A stretch of 64,000 bases of DNA from positions 124,001 through 188,000 of the forward strand of contig JASANE010012231.1 of the NCBI GenBank assembly GCA_030248225.1, read 5' to 3'. This DNA comes from Trileptium ribeirensis (Eukaryota > Nematoda > Enoplea > Enoplida > Thoracostomopsidae). The notes under the pieces were generated by a model. The model had not been told where the DNA came from. It made no database searches and was given only the letters and a program-made list of their open reading frames with translations. Shown here piece by piece: positions 22,901 through 34,284 of this stretch (positions within the stretch are counted from its first letter, which is position 1; each line of letters begins with the position of its first letter). A program made the translations under genes and the position numbers.

Positions 22901-24100
22901 AGCGTCGAGTTAGGCTCGAATTTCGCAGTTTCATTACCTTGTTTGAAGAATAGTTTCATAGGAAATTAGAGTCAAATTTAACCAGTCGTATCTTTGTAAT
23001 TTGCCAAAAATTTTGTCCTCTATCCATGGTTACCGTTCCTATGTATGTATGCGAGTAGGAAAAGTAACATCGTACGTTGTCGCACCGGAGAAAATTAAGA
23101 GTCGTACTATTGGTCACCTCACAAACTTACGTCTGTATCGATATGTACCATTACTCTGTTGTTATAATACTTTAATCCAATCGCTACTTTACCTCATTTA
23201 CTAATATCCACATATCATGTACCATAGTTGTGATTAGGATGAGCAATATCACGACCCGCAATCCCACTGTGTACGCTTCGTCCCGTTAGCCTCATTTGTG
23301 CCCCTTATTTTACCGATTTTTCGCTTACCTGAACTTATTGCTTTGTCGGAGTACCTCTAGTAGCAATCGTAGTACCGAGCGAGTAGTTAGTTGAATGGCG
23401 CCTCTCGATAACTAACCGTTTTACGCTTCGTGTTACTCACGTTTTTGACCTGGCCCACTTTAATGAGTAAGGTAAGCGCAGCTGTCGTTAGAAAAGGTTT
23501 AGTAATTTACTCCATGATTCGAATCAGCTGTGAGTGTGCTATGAAAAAGGCGATGACTCCGCAACCTACCCCGTTTGCTGTCCTGCTCATTCTACTGATA
23601 GCATACCATATTAGCGACATTATACCTATCAGATTAGCCCGTACAGTATGTTCTTGTCCGTAAGTGATTTTGTCTTAGCAATAAATACTCAATCAAACCC
23701 AATGTGTCCTTGAGTTTTGTTGACCCTAGTAGCGATATGTACCAAAAAAGGGTTTGAAATCCGTCACCCCTATCGACGACCCACGTTCTGGTTTGACACA
23801 GCCATTAAAAAAGCAAACCTTAGCGTGACTTGCCGATTCCAATTTATATAATTGTATTACTGTGTGAGTACGACTGGTGCGAGTTTACCTCAAAATTAAA
23901 ACTTTCGCTGAACCCCCAGAATACTAAATCAAATCCGACGTTAAACGTCTAGGGATTTGTCGGACCCTAGTGGGGGCCACTGGCTAAGTAAATTAACCGT
24001 TCAGGAAAGTAGGAAAATTAATCAAATCCGAATACCTTTTGAATTCACTTCCAGTTAGACGATGATAGGGAATAGTGGTATGGTCTCTTTGGCCTGACAG
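19973..24100 (-). repeat. Repeat A, inverted copy, main body
   Basis: The reverse complement of this stretch follows repeat A from about 3390 back to 1: 19990-20340 pairs with about 2985-3390, and 20580-21810 pairs with about 1-1250. A gap of roughly 1.5 kb relative to the left copy lies near 20340-20580. From 21810 to about 24060 the character (decayed, GC-moderate, short broken frames such as 22356-22541) stays the same, but the matching part of the left copy would lie outside the window, so the outer edge is uncertain. No transposase or reverse transcriptase motif was recognised on either strand. Confidence 0.65.
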
Positions 24101-25112
24101 CAGGTGATGGAGCCAACCTCCCTAGGACCTCAAAGGCGCTTAGGACCGCTTAGGCTACGTGCGCAACCCGTCCGGCAGGATCAGAACACATCCTCTGAAG
24201 CGCTCCTGCTGCTTGCTAAGCTCCGTAATTTCCTGGTCCTGACCTGAAGCCAAAGTTTGAACCCATTAGGTCCGCCCTCGAGGTTACGATAGCCGGGGTC
24301 GTATGGGCATTGCGTTTGTGGAAGTGCGTAATGCAGCAGCGCCACGTCGATCTGATACACTACTAACACCTCTTTTCCACTCCTTATTTTTATTTTTGTT
24401 GTTCTGACTAAATATCGACAAGGGAGATTTTCTGGAATTCGGCTGGGTTGAGCTGCTGGATTTTGGCAAATGCGTGGTGGAACGGTCGCGTGGGGGGCAT
24501 TCTTCCGCTCCCCTCCACTCCAATGGAGAGGTTAGTGGTCAAAATTTAATGCAAAATCTGTTGTTTTTTCAATCGATTTGGGTTTTACAAACATTAAATA
24601 AATTCAAAATTTCCAAATTTTCAAAAACGACTGGTTAAACCTTAAGTTACATCTTACTTCGGACGATTTTGCTTGCATTTATCCCTGGTTGTGAATGTGG
24701 GTTTTCTTCCGTCCTTTAGTCATGGTGGTTTCATTCATAACGAACAGTTTTAGTTTAGTTTTTTACCTCTTCTGCAAAATTTGTTCCACAAATATTCAGT
24801 GTGTTCAACACACAGATAAGTGCGAGGTTGTTCAAAGGTATGTGCTACCTATCTATGTTGTTTAATATTTTTGGGGAGAATTGTATTTAATATTTCTTAC
24901 AAATCCATATTAATTAATACACTTTTTACTACACAGTGCCATTTATATTGTTAAATTGATTAAAAGCTTCATTTAACAACTAAAACAACGAATTCATGTA
25001 TTAGTGCCATTATTAGTGTCTTTGCAAATTAGGATATTTCCTATACATGTGCTGTATTATTATCTGATTGTTCTAGGGTATGTATTAATAAATTTGACTC
25101 GTACGTTTTCAG
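24100..25112 (+). other. Distal intron 3
   Basis: 24100-24540 is GC-richer and probably belongs to a repeat; on the minus strand it has two overlapping short frames (24181-24369 and 24284-24523) with no known domain. 24540-25112 is ordinary AT-rich intron ending in the E4 acceptor GTACGTTTTCAG. Confidence 0.45.
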
Positions 25113-25200
25113 CAGAATCTCAACGATTGATTGAAAACTTGCAGAAGAGTTTGGATCAGTGCGATTGGGATTCAATGAAAATTTTGATGCGCAAAATCAG
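25113..25200 (+). CDS. MED14: MED14 exon E4
   Basis: A short exon of 88 bp. With the last base of E3 it gives P, then ESQRLIENLQKSLDQCDWDS, then MKILMRKI and a split Arg codon (AG|G). This is the helical segment that in the family lies between the CHV region and the WITHRRCEKTL region. The acceptor is TTTTCAG|CA and the donor ATCAG|GTGTGT. It is accepted because the phase fits both neighbours and the joined protein KIRYLLIVERCRKAV lines up with the family. Confidence 0.82.
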
Positions 25201-25379
25201 GTGTGTAGTAGCTATGGATATTGAATATCTGGAAATCGAAAATAACTAAATTCAACTAGAACCTCTAGTCATCAGCCATTGATACAAGAAATTTCGTGTC
25301 TCACAGCAAATTCGTTCGTTGAGCAAATATTATTTGCTGTTGTGACGAGTGATTTCTGATTATCTATGTATTCACAGTT

Positions 25380-25690
25380 TAATAGATGGCACTGTGGATT
25401 TGGCTTTTCCACAGTACCAAAATTTTACTTAGGTGCACAAACCAGGGGGGCACTGCAATTTTTTGGGGGATGCGTACGCCCAAGTCAACTGGTGTTAATA
25501 ATTGCATTATTCCGTGTTTTTCAAGCATTTACAACGTGTTTATCGTTTCTGTTGCATAATTATTGCTTACGCACTGAAAATACATATTTCTGCTGACTGC
25601 ACTTTATTTTACTTATAGTTTTATCAAAAATAGTTACATATAAGCTGTAATATTAAGCTTTGTTACAACAGTTTCTTGTTAGGAAAATCA
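25380..25690 (+). repeat. Dispersed repeat family D, copy 1
   Basis: Shares order and wording with 34820-35140: CAAAATTT-ACTT, GGTCAACTGG-type (AAGTCAACTGGTGTTAATAA), ATAATTGCATT, GTGTTTT, TTACA-C, TTGTT--TGTTTTC, and then TTGTTACAACAGTTTCTTGTT against TTGTTATAACAGTTTGTTGTT. Ends not defined; no coding capacity. Confidence 0.55.
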
Positions 25691-25778
25691 GTTTTGGTAT
25701 GGCCAGAAAATACAGGGAGGTGCTGGGAGGGTAGACCTAAAGAAAGCTAACACTTACTTGGGAATCATGGGTGAGTTG

Positions 25779-26948
25779 CAGGGAGTAACCGGAATTCCGG
25801 TTCCGGTTCCGGCGAAAATCGTGTTCCGGTTGCGGTTCCGGCAAAGGGCAAAAACCATACCGGAACCGGAATTCCGGTTTAAAAATTTTGTTTGAAATTT
25901 TTCACATTTTTGCTTCATCTGTGATCCAAACATATGTAATATATATTATACAATGATCAAACTCCAATACAACCGAGCCAAAGAAAAGATTAACTAACCA
26001 ATTTGTCGTGTGAAACGTAGGTAGGGCACATAATTTTAGCAGGAATTTTTCATAATTACCTGCAGGAGTTTGTTAAATCAAAGCCAGGTCGATGCTTGTA
26101 GCAGCTATTTTACACATCCAGAAGTCTGTGGGATACATTTGAATTAAACCGGTCCAACTCGGTAACAGAGTGTGGCTTACGCAGAAGTACTTAGCCTATG
26201 CTTGGCTAACATAAATTGCGTCAAGCACCAGCCGGTGCGCTTTAAACTTTGTAAATCAGGTGAAACTGAAGTAACGTTATCTGCAACGCAAGCAGAAACT
26301 GCTTCCTTGGCAATGAACTGTATTTATTGAAACTGTGCGAGCAGCATCACAGTGTGTCTCATCTATAGCATTCTGATTAGAAAGTTATCATCATTATCAT
26401 CTAACTGACGGGCACTGTTTGTCCAACGCTAGCCTAAACAGTGTCTCTGAACACTGATCAGAAAATTACCTTCTCTCTATTATTTAGAATCATATAAACC
26501 AATAATTTTAAGTTTGCTACAGAAGAACATGCAACAAACGTATGTGTAGTAAAGGGAGGCGACTGGAGACAGATCGAAAGTGTGTATTCTACGCTCCAAG
26601 CTTTGTAAGCACATTCGATTTGACGCAGTATACGCAGTGGTGTATAGTGGAAGGCATTTTTTGCTCTGAATGTCCAAAAACCGACATATTTGATCGATAA
26701 ATAAACATTATTAGCTTCCTCAGTCTCTTTAAAGTTTCAGAAAGGCAATAATACCATCGCAATACATTAAGTTTAATGTAAAAGTTATTTTTAATGCATT
26801 TTAAATCCACTATACCTTCATTTCTTCCATCATCTGTTTTACAATATATAAATTTCGAAGACCAGGTTCCGGTTCCGGATCCGGTTTAAATGGACGGTTC
26901 CGGTTACTGGTTCCGGTTGCGGTAAATTTCGGTTCCGGTTATTCCCTG
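25779..26948 (+). mobile_element. Non-autonomous hAT-type element, copy A (1170 bp)
   Basis: The element starts CAGGGAGTAACCGGAATTCC and ends CGGTTCCGGTTATTCCCTG, inverted relative to each other, with an exact 8-bp duplication GTGAGTTG on both sides (25771-25778, 26949-26956). CAGGG-type ends with 8-bp duplications are the signature of the hAT superfamily. Both subterminal regions are packed with CCGGAA/TTCCGG motifs, as expected for transposase-binding sites. The interior has only short frames. A minus-strand frame (26589-26810) with HHCVYCVKSN could be a trace of a BED-type zinc finger, but this is weak. It lies in intron 4. Confidence 0.92.
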
Positions 26949-27061
26949 GTGAGTTGGTATATTCAATGGGGTCTCCCCCTCTTTGGAGATGCGCGTAGAT
27001 TGCACCAGTAGCGTTCATTCTCGATCACATAGGATACAGGGTTTTTCAAAATTCATTTGCT

Positions 27062-27155
27062 AAAATGTGTATTTTTTGAAATTTAGGTGTGTTTTTTGAA
27101 ATTTAGGTGTGTTTTTTGACATTTAGGTAAGTTTTTTCACATTTACCTGTGTCTT
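27062..27155 (+). repeat. Minisatellite, about 4 copies of a 21-22 bp unit
   Basis: Units of the form GTGTTTTTTGAAATTTAG recur at about 27068, 27088, 27109 and 27130, with small changes (GACATTTAGGTAAG, CACATTTACCTGTG). Intronic, no coding. Confidence 0.8.
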
Positions 27156-27159
27156 TTAA

Positions 27160-27892
27160 TTAATCCGCAAATACCCAAATACCCTGTTTTAGCGTTACAG
27201 GGAAGGTCAAGTAATGATAATTAACCGGCTACTAGCAATTTTATATTAATGCATGCATTATATATTTATATAATGGACCAATCAGTTATATTTAGCACTA
27301 ATTTTTTCATATTTCGGAATTTATAGACTTAGGTTCCACGGTTATAAACATGGTCAGTTTATAAGCATTCAGAGTTTAAAAATTTTGGTTTTTGTAGCAT
27401 TTTAATTAAACGGTTCAGGTGTGCTAAATGTTGTGTTATTTGAAATTTCACTGTGTTTTTGCACTAAGAAAAACACAAAAAAACCCTGCATAGGAATGTT
27501 ATTATAAATTAGAGCGTAAACCTCGATCTTTCGCAAAACAATAAGATTAGTGGAATTGATATTAAATATTAGATTACGATATTAGAGTTATATGGGATTT
27601 TGCATTTTGTAAATAAAACCTAGATTAAATTATTAAAAATTAGTTTAAAATTTGCTTTTACCTTCAATTGAAATTTCTATGTAGCCCTTCAAAGGGTATT
27701 AACTATTCTAGTCTTATTACTAAAATACTGAATAAGAAAAGTTCTAGTTAGATTTCGAAGGCCCTGATTCAACGATGATGCCTCCATTTTATGCCCGCCT
27801 GGCAAAAGAGCCCCCGGTGCATTGTCCCAGGCCCAATTTCTAATAACAACTATATTATTAGCATTGTATTCGCTTTATTATGTTTATTTTAG
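27160..27892 (+). other. Distal intron 4
   Basis: AT-rich intron without recognised element, ending at the acceptor TATGTTTATTTTAG for E5. Confidence 0.5.
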
Positions 27893-28049
27893 GTACTTGC
27901 TGATTGTCGAACGCTGTCGTAAAGCGGTTGCTTTTCTTCCTGTTAAAGTTTGTTCTGAGTTGGCACTGGTGCCTGACTGCCACTTGTTGAAAGATATCAA
28001 CGAAAACAGAATATACATTGAATTCAACCGGTTTTCTCGTTTCTATTTG
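27893..28049 (+). CDS. MED14: MED14 exon E5
   Basis: Reads (R)YLLIVERCRKAVAFLPVKV, CSELALVPDCH, LLKDINENRIYIEFNRFSRFYL. The family shows WITHRRCEKTLQHLPATATETL followed by an IFVKLHRHPDIILVVQL strand at this place; the RC.K....LP motif and the closing beta strand are the best anchors. It opens with one base (completing Arg) and closes in phase 0 at CTATTTG|GTATGT. Confidence 0.9.
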
Positions 28050-28989
28050 GTATGTCGACATTACTGTGTTATTGTTTGTTACTGTTTTATCATATCGATA
28101 ATGTGATAGCGAAAAATGAAAAAATACGATCATAAATTCTGGAAAATTATAGCTGGATCTTGAAGCAAGGTTTTTATAAATATAAAAGCAGACAATCCAA
28201 TTTTTTTAGTTTTTACAAAAAAATCCTTGACTGCAATATATTCTTGTCATTCAGTTTCTGTAGTTGCTGTGCAATAGAATAATAAAACCGTACACAGTTA
28301 TAGTTCCCTTCGTAATCCGGTAAATGTTTTAACATTGTTTATGAGTCCATATGTGTTCAAGACATTTCCTCGAGTTTCTAGACGTGATGTTGTGTTATTC
28401 CGTCGGGATATTGAAAATACTGGTTTCTCCGTTTCTGATAGAAGATTATGTGATCACTCGTCTTTCTGAATAGATGTGCTATTATTGAGACAAACCGAAT
28501 AATGCATTTATTTAACAATAAACACATTTCTTTAACAGGAAAACAATTAAATGAGGCATACGTACACTGATTTAGAAAAATTATATAAATTATAAAAATT
28601 GAGTGGTTCTTGACGCAATTTACCATTTACAATAATTCTGCAGCAATGTAATGCTCAGAATTGCATATGTAGTGGTGCCATGTTAAATGTCGATAATTCT
28701 GACATAAGTAGTCCTGAGCAATTCGTACTTTGCTTATCAGGTTATACAAATTCAGCTTGAACATAGACTGCAGCTTTTGGATAGGTCAAACAATATTGCT
28801 AATGAAGCATCCATTTTGTATGACTTTTTAACATAACGGTAAGAAGAACTGTTATGGAAAAATCTTACTAGAAAGTTTTTATCCTATCCGCTTTTCAAGC
28901 TGTAAAAGTAGTATTATCAATATGCATATATACAAATACATTTGACCACAAATGACGCAAATAATTAGAAAATTTTAAACAGTTTTTAA

Positions 28990-29083
28990 ACAGAAATTAT
29001 GGTTGCAGTATGGTTTTTGCCTTTTGGCGGAACTACAATCTTAACACGATTTTCGCTGGAGCCGGAATTCTGTTTACTCCCTG
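28990..29083. mobile_element. Decayed hAT-type element end
   Basis: TTTTTGCCTTTTGGCGGAAC, CACGATTTTCGCTGGAGCC, GGAATTCTGTTTACTCCCTG matches the inner-to-outer end of the 51336-52523 element, with several substitutions. The other end is absent. Confidence 0.65.
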
Positions 29084-29510
29084 AAATATATATCTTGTAA
29101 AAAAGGGAAAATTTTATTAACTATTTTCAGCCTCACAATGAAAATTTTGGCTTTTTAGGCAACTGTGAAAACAAGATTTTTAACCCTACGAAGCATAATT
29201 CGACAAATATTTTTACAGTACTCGGTCATGGTCTGTGGATGCCATAATTTACCTAAGGGTATAAATCAGCTGGAATGTGGGAGTGATCGTAATATGTTTG
29301 CCCTTCCTTCTATTTATAAAAAGCCAGTTGTGAACAATATCGGACACCTGGCCTGAGCACAGCAGTGGGCGCACCATGCGGAAAACCCACACGGTAATGA
29401 TTTATTAGTATTTTAAAATCAAGCTTACTGAATTTGTAGAATTACAAGTTGTATTTTCAAAATTAATTACTATTTCTACTGTTAAAACATTATATTAAAG
29501 CCCGACTATT

Positions 29511-29761
29511 CAGCACTTGCCAGAAATGAGTGTCGCCTTTCGAATGAACGAACGAACATCGAACAAAGAACAAAATTTATTTATTCCGCGAACAAAATAC
29601 GTTTCGAATGAAATTCAAACATCTCTGAGCATATTTTACAAAGCGCGCTGAAATTTTTAAGGCGTCTCGAACAAATTTCGTACATATTCAAAACAATCCG
29701 AGAAAAACTGAATTTATCAAATGAACGTCGAACGAACAGCATTCATCCTTTGCGAGTACTG
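29511..29761. mobile_element. Tc1-like MITE, 251 bp
   Basis: Left end CAGCACTTGCCAGAAATGAG and right end ATTCATCCTTTGCGAGTACTG are imperfect inverted repeats of the same kind as those at 61479 and 62348. The interior is dominated by CGAACGAACGAAC and TTCGAATGAA motifs. The flanking TA is not preserved exactly (left TATT), so the copy is older or was damaged. Confidence 0.7.
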
Positions 29762-30080
29762 AGGCTATACAGTTACATGTACCTGAAAACATAGCATACT
29801 GAAACAATTTGTAATTGTCCAGTCCACATCCTAAATGGACGTAGGCTGCAAAAGACTCCAGAATTTCAGAAAGCCCATGAAGACGTCAGAATTCTACTTT
29901 ATAAAAATATTTTTGTGGGAATTTTAATTTTCAGTTTATATTTTTTACGAAATGAAGAACATTTATAGGTACTCCCTGCTTGTTTTACCTGAGTCATATT
30001 TTCTCCTTCCTTCTCGTTAGCTGGTGTTCTTGTTAGGTATTGTGCCCCATACTCTAAAATATGCTGCAACATTATTTTAG

Positions 30081-30232
30081 ATAGTGGAATTAGATAATTT
30101 TGCTATATGCGAGCCCCGTGTACGCTTCAAATATCATTTGATGATAACAAAGTTGGTTGACGCACATTTAGACATTCCAGTCACTAGCACTAATCCAAAA
30201 GATGATATGTGTGGACGACCTGTGTTGATAAA
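30081..30232 (+). CDS. MED14: MED14 exon E6
   Basis: After the acceptor ATTATTTTAG the frame reads IVELDNFAICEPRVRFKYHL, MITKLVDAHLDIPVTSTN, PKDDMCGRPVLI and a split Lys codon. Joined to E5 it gives RFYLIVELDN, matching the family's IILVVQLKEK, and RVRFKYHLMIT matches EIEYTFHLGFVAF. The donor AA|GTAATG gives phase 2. There is no long open frame in isolation because the intronic stop lies directly after the donor. Confidence 0.88.
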
Positions 30233-30369
30233 GTAATGTGCTACTAATTTTTTGTGTTTATGTTTTTAACAGATACAAAATATTAGATTAATCGTATTCA
30301 CGGCATCCGCAACACTACAATTTTTAATAAAATGTAGGGTACTGCTTAAATAGACTTGATCTAGTGTTA

Positions 30370-30825
30370 TAATACTATGCCGAAGCAGGGGTTCAGGGGG
30401 TTACACCCCTGAGGCTTTTTGGACCAGCCCTCCGAGAATGTGGTCTACCCTCGTAGTGTACCACCCTAAATCCTGTGGACCGCAGCTCCCCCCCCCGCGT
30501 GGAGAATTTTAGCAAAAAGTATGGTGAAATGGGTCTTCAGGAGGACGTCAACTGTTTTTCTGTAACCCGGACCTCACCTTCCTGCAACAACCTTCCCCCA
30601 TCGCCGACCCAAACTATCCCTCTGAGACCTCGGAGCGTCAGTATTTATTTAATACATATCTGTGGAGGTCTGCAGTGTCTTTACCGCTCGGGAGACGGCA
30701 TCCCTCCCTTCCTCACCCAGGCTGCCCCCGAGACCTCGTAGCGTCAGCATATGTAATACAATATGGTGGATGTATGCAGTTCGTAGTGGTCTTCAGCACA
30801 TTTATCACAATCGCTGGCCAGTCTA
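30370..30825. repeat. Dispersed repeat with internal tandem units, left part
   Basis: The phrase GAGACCTCG(G/T)AGCGTCAG is found at 30627 and 30731 and, decayed, as GAAACGTCGGCGCGTCAG at about 31336. Each is followed by a TAATA-rich stretch and, further on, TCACA.TCGCTGGCC. It continues after the MITE at 30826-31204. Several short GC-rich frames are by-products. Confidence 0.65.
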
Positions 30826-31204
30826 CTGGGCTCTCCATTCGCTGAAAATTTTTCCAGGGGGCATGAACCAGGGGGGTTTCCTGTTTTCGAACCGGGGGCG
30901 CCCGATTTTGCCAGAGCGCATTTTGTCATGAGAAAAACGGTTAAAAATCGTTTCGGAAACACTGGCAAAACGCTTTTGATGGAGAGAAAAAGCTTTTTGA
31001 AACAAAATTTGCTAAATTTTTGGCTTCAGAACGGAATTTTAGTACAAATTTTGATCAAATTTTTTGTACTTTAGACCGATTGGAAACTAAAAAAATTTTC
31101 CCAAAAGCGGTGAACCGGGGGAGCTTAAAATTTTGCCAGGGACACATGAACCAGGGGAACCGAAAAATGCCAGGGCCCTCCCACCCCCAATTTGGAGAGC
31201 CCAG
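30826..31204 (+). mobile_element. MITE family B, copy 2 (379 bp)
   Basis: Ends CTGGGCTCTCCATT and AATTTGGAGAGCCCAG form inverted repeats, flanked by an exact 5-bp duplication GTCTA (30821-30825, 31205-31209). A neighbouring repeat unit shows the uninterrupted site at about 31510-31540 (GGCCTGTCTACAGTATGGTG), which confirms the insertion boundaries. Same body as 11122-11502. Confidence 0.9.
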
Positions 31205-31365
31205 GTCTATAGTGTGGGTGGACCAATCTAGTTCGAAGGTAATCAACTTTTTCCAGCACGCTTCTGTAGGACCTTCCCTCTAGGGTCTCTACCTCCTGAG
31301 ACGATATCCCTGCCGCCGACTCCAGCTACTCATCTGAAACGTCGGCGCGTCAGCACGTACGTAAT

Positions 31366-31464
<99 letters not shown>

Positions 31465-31560
31465 CGTTTAGAATTAGCAGTGTTCATCAGCGGATGTGTC
31501 ACAGTCGCTGGCCTGTCTACAGTATGGTGTAGGTGGACCAATCTCGTTTTCTAAATATCC
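31205..31560. repeat. Dispersed repeat with internal tandem units, right part, with (TA)n
   Basis: Continuation of the repeat at 30370-30825: GTGGGTGGACCAATCTAGTT at 31215 and GTGTAGGTGGACCAATCTCG at about 31528 are copies of one another. A long (TA)n tract sits between them. Confidence 0.65.
31371..31461. repeat. (TA)n microsatellite, about 45 units
   Basis: Uninterrupted alternating TA over 91 bp. The Tyr-Ile-repeat frame on the minus strand is an artefact. Such tracts are hypervariable and can extrude cruciforms. Confidence 0.98.
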
Positions 31561-33207
31561 CCTGTATGTCCTCTCACTTTCCCGAAGCTTCCATGTTCAA
31601 CCGTTATGGATGATTTATGCTCCTAAATTCATGTTTTTATACTAAATATTGAAAATATTAATAACTACTATTTGTAATGATGAAATGTTGTTTTACGCTC
31701 GGAAAAATCTAGTCATTTTATTTTTTGAACTCCATAGTGGAAAATCGTATATTTCCCGCAGCAGAAATTGGTTTTTAGTCGTACTGAAAGGTACCTGCGC
31801 TGACCTGGAATGCAGCTGGTGAGTCCAAAATACCTGGGCATTTTCCGTGGAAAGCCACAGCACTATATTCTAACCACATGTAAAATGGTACCAACATGCT
31901 CGGAAAGTTAACAGAGTTTTCCAATCGCACTGACATCTATTGATGGCTTGGCAGCCAACGACGCGAACCAGAATGAGCACACGCATTTCAACATAACCCG
32001 GTACTTCTCAACACATGTACAATATATCTTTATGTACAGTGACTGACAAAAGAAGCGCCGAGAACGGGTAATGATTATACACATTAGAACTTTCGTTTGG
32101 AAACGAATGTTGTCCTGTTTTTGCGTTCATTTCTAAATGTGTGTTGATAACGTTTGCTTCTTGTTGAACGTTATTACGTTTGTTTTGTCACTTATTTTTG
32201 TTCCTGATTATATATATACGTTATAGTGTTACATTTATGATAATGGCGAGTATGAGCTCTATAAATTAAGGTATTAATAATTAATGTATATTATTTTAAT
32301 GTATTAATGTAGAATAAGGTCTATAAATAAGGGAAGGGTAAATTCTCGCATGTAAGTAGACAGTGCTACTTGGCTTAGTGAGGGATGTGATTGACAATCA
32401 TAAAAAGCGTGCAGTCAGTAGTAAAACGGGTATAATTTACGAAGATTTAGAGTTCTGCATACGCCCGATGGCTTTCTTGTTGAAACGGCGGAGTTTCCAC
32501 AGAGGACGCTATGAGGAAACGCTAAGGAAATGGTGTCACCACAGGACCAAAATTTTACTTGGGACCCAGGTCTAACCTGGGGGAACCGGAAATACGTGGG
32601 AGAATTAACATTGTTCGCTTCGTTTCGCCCTCGCTTGCGAGATTCTACTTTCAGCGCTCGGCTAATTTCCCATCTCCTTGGTCTCTTGGATCAGGAAATA
32701 AAAAATTTTCGGCGCTTAGCTAACCACTGCTGAAATATTTTTATCATTTATTATAATCACAGACGGTCATAGAGGGGTTATTACCGTCACAGGTTCTCTG
32801 ACCTACCCCACTACTCCTTTCCGGAGGGGCCACATACTTCGAACCTATAGGCAATGCCGTAACCCTCCGAGTATCCGGCTACTGCCCGTGTCAGCTCCGA
32901 CCTCCTGCATGTCTGATTATAGCTATAGGGTATAAAATGTTAAAATACAACATAAAATATGTTTTTGTTATTCATGAAATAATATAAATTTATCGAAGCA
33001 TACGGTCACCCCAAAAAATGGAGACAATACGATGGTGGATGTAATTTCATTTAATTTAAACGGTAGGTATAATCCTGAATTTTGTCGAATCTCCCTAGTT
33101 TCTAGACATGGTTTTCATTTTTTTTACTTCTCTCTATTAGGGGGTACCGCGGTTATGCTTAATCTTCGTAGTATTCTTTGTCTTCAAACACTGATTTGGT
33201 TTTTTAG
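31560..33207 (+). other. Distal intron 6
   Basis: AT-rich intron. Around 32540-32600, ACCAAAATTTTACTTGGGAC and CCAGGTCTAACCTGGGGGAACCGG resemble the interior of the GGGGGAACC-type MITEs, probably a decayed relative. 32640-32900 is somewhat GC-richer with no recognised product. It ends at the acceptor GGTTTTTTAG for E7. Confidence 0.5.
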
Positions 33208-33358
33208 ACCAGTGAATATGGTTGATTTGGAAAGCAATAAATTTGAAGTCAACACTTATGACAGAAGAGTGCTGCTAAATGGTTATGCATCTTCCACAGT
33301 TAAACCTGCAATCCGAAAGAGGGCAATATTTACCGGTGACTCAGATCGGTTTTTCAAG
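33208..33358 (+). CDS. MED14: MED14 exon E7
   Basis: The first base completes the Lys codon from E6; the exon reads PVNMVDLESNKFEVNTYDRR, VLLNGYASSTVKPAIRKRAI, FTGDSDRFFK and stops in phase 0 at TTCAAG|GTTTGT. The region is variable in the family, but the basic RKRAIFTGD stretch can be set against the KRKSTGD patch of insect MED14, and both splice phases fit. This is the least conserved of the assigned exons. Confidence 0.78.
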
Positions 33359-34284
33359 GTTTGTTTAAACGCTACGTTTTAGTTCGTTTGCACAGTTAAT
33401 ACTAAATTTTGATCTAACCAACCGGTAGCCTTCGTTTCTGGTATCAGAGTCTTGTAATCATGAAAATTGTTGATCGTGCTCCACGATGCCAGTTTTTAAC
33501 ATCTCGGTAACCGTTCATTCGAAATAATATTTTCCATGCAAAGCTAGTTCACTGGGCCTGGCTAGATGCTTCAAATTTTTGGTTTTGTCGTACTTCCTCC
33601 ACTGCTAGAGTAGCATGCAAAATGAACTAGTTTGATGAAAATTAATACCACTTTATATATTCAAATTTTGACCGGAAATGATGTAAATTGAACGGCTGTG
33701 GGTTAACTAAGCTGTGGGATTTACGCCTAATTAGGTTCATTATATGCAATTTGTGAAATAAGGATTGGAACCATCTGATTTAGGGTCAGCGGCACGGAGA
33801 ATATTGTTGCTTTCCCCGTGAAATACCGCGCAGTTAAAACAAAAATTGGTTAAATTAATATGCAATTTCAATCAGGTGTTACAACGTCTCTTTTCTGCTT
33901 TATTAGCTATATCACCACTTTGCATTTTTTGAAAAATACTGAATTGGGAAAATTTTATTTTGATGGCCCCGGGTGAAACGATGCGTCTCCCGTCTCATGG
34001 CCCTAGACAAAATTCAGCACGTGCTGGTTCCTAGCCAGCCTATCTTCAGTAAAAGATCCTGCTAAAATTTCTTTGCGACTTTTGTACTTACGAAGTTTGA
34101 ACAAGATGAATCGTCGTCTGCTGCTATTGTGATGGTATGCAACTAAATCTCGCAAGATAGCTTTAAATTTCAGAACCGAGTTTACTCTGCAGTAATTTAA
34201 AGAATTGAATGAACTACATTAGAAATATGTGTTCTACATCATGCATTCGCTGAAACACAACAGGTTGGAAAAGACAAATCTATA
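33359..34284 (+). other. Proximal intron 7
   Basis: AT-rich intron without recognised genes or repeat ends. Confidence 0.45.

Larger units (their letters stand above)
28050..30080 (+). other. Intron 5
   Basis: AT-rich intron. It contains a decayed hAT-type end (about 28990-29083) and a Tc1-like MITE (29511-29761), listed separately. The short frames at 28378-28626 and 29165-29356 show no domain and have no phase-compatible splice partner. Confidence 0.5.

Noticed and set aside
22356..24523. Short frames in the right arm of repeat A as transposon proteins
   Set aside because: No reverse transcriptase, integrase, transposase or nuclease motif seen on either strand; frames are all under 85 codons.
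31350..31541. Tyr-Ile repeat protein on the minus strand
   Set aside because: Produced by the (TA)n microsatellite.
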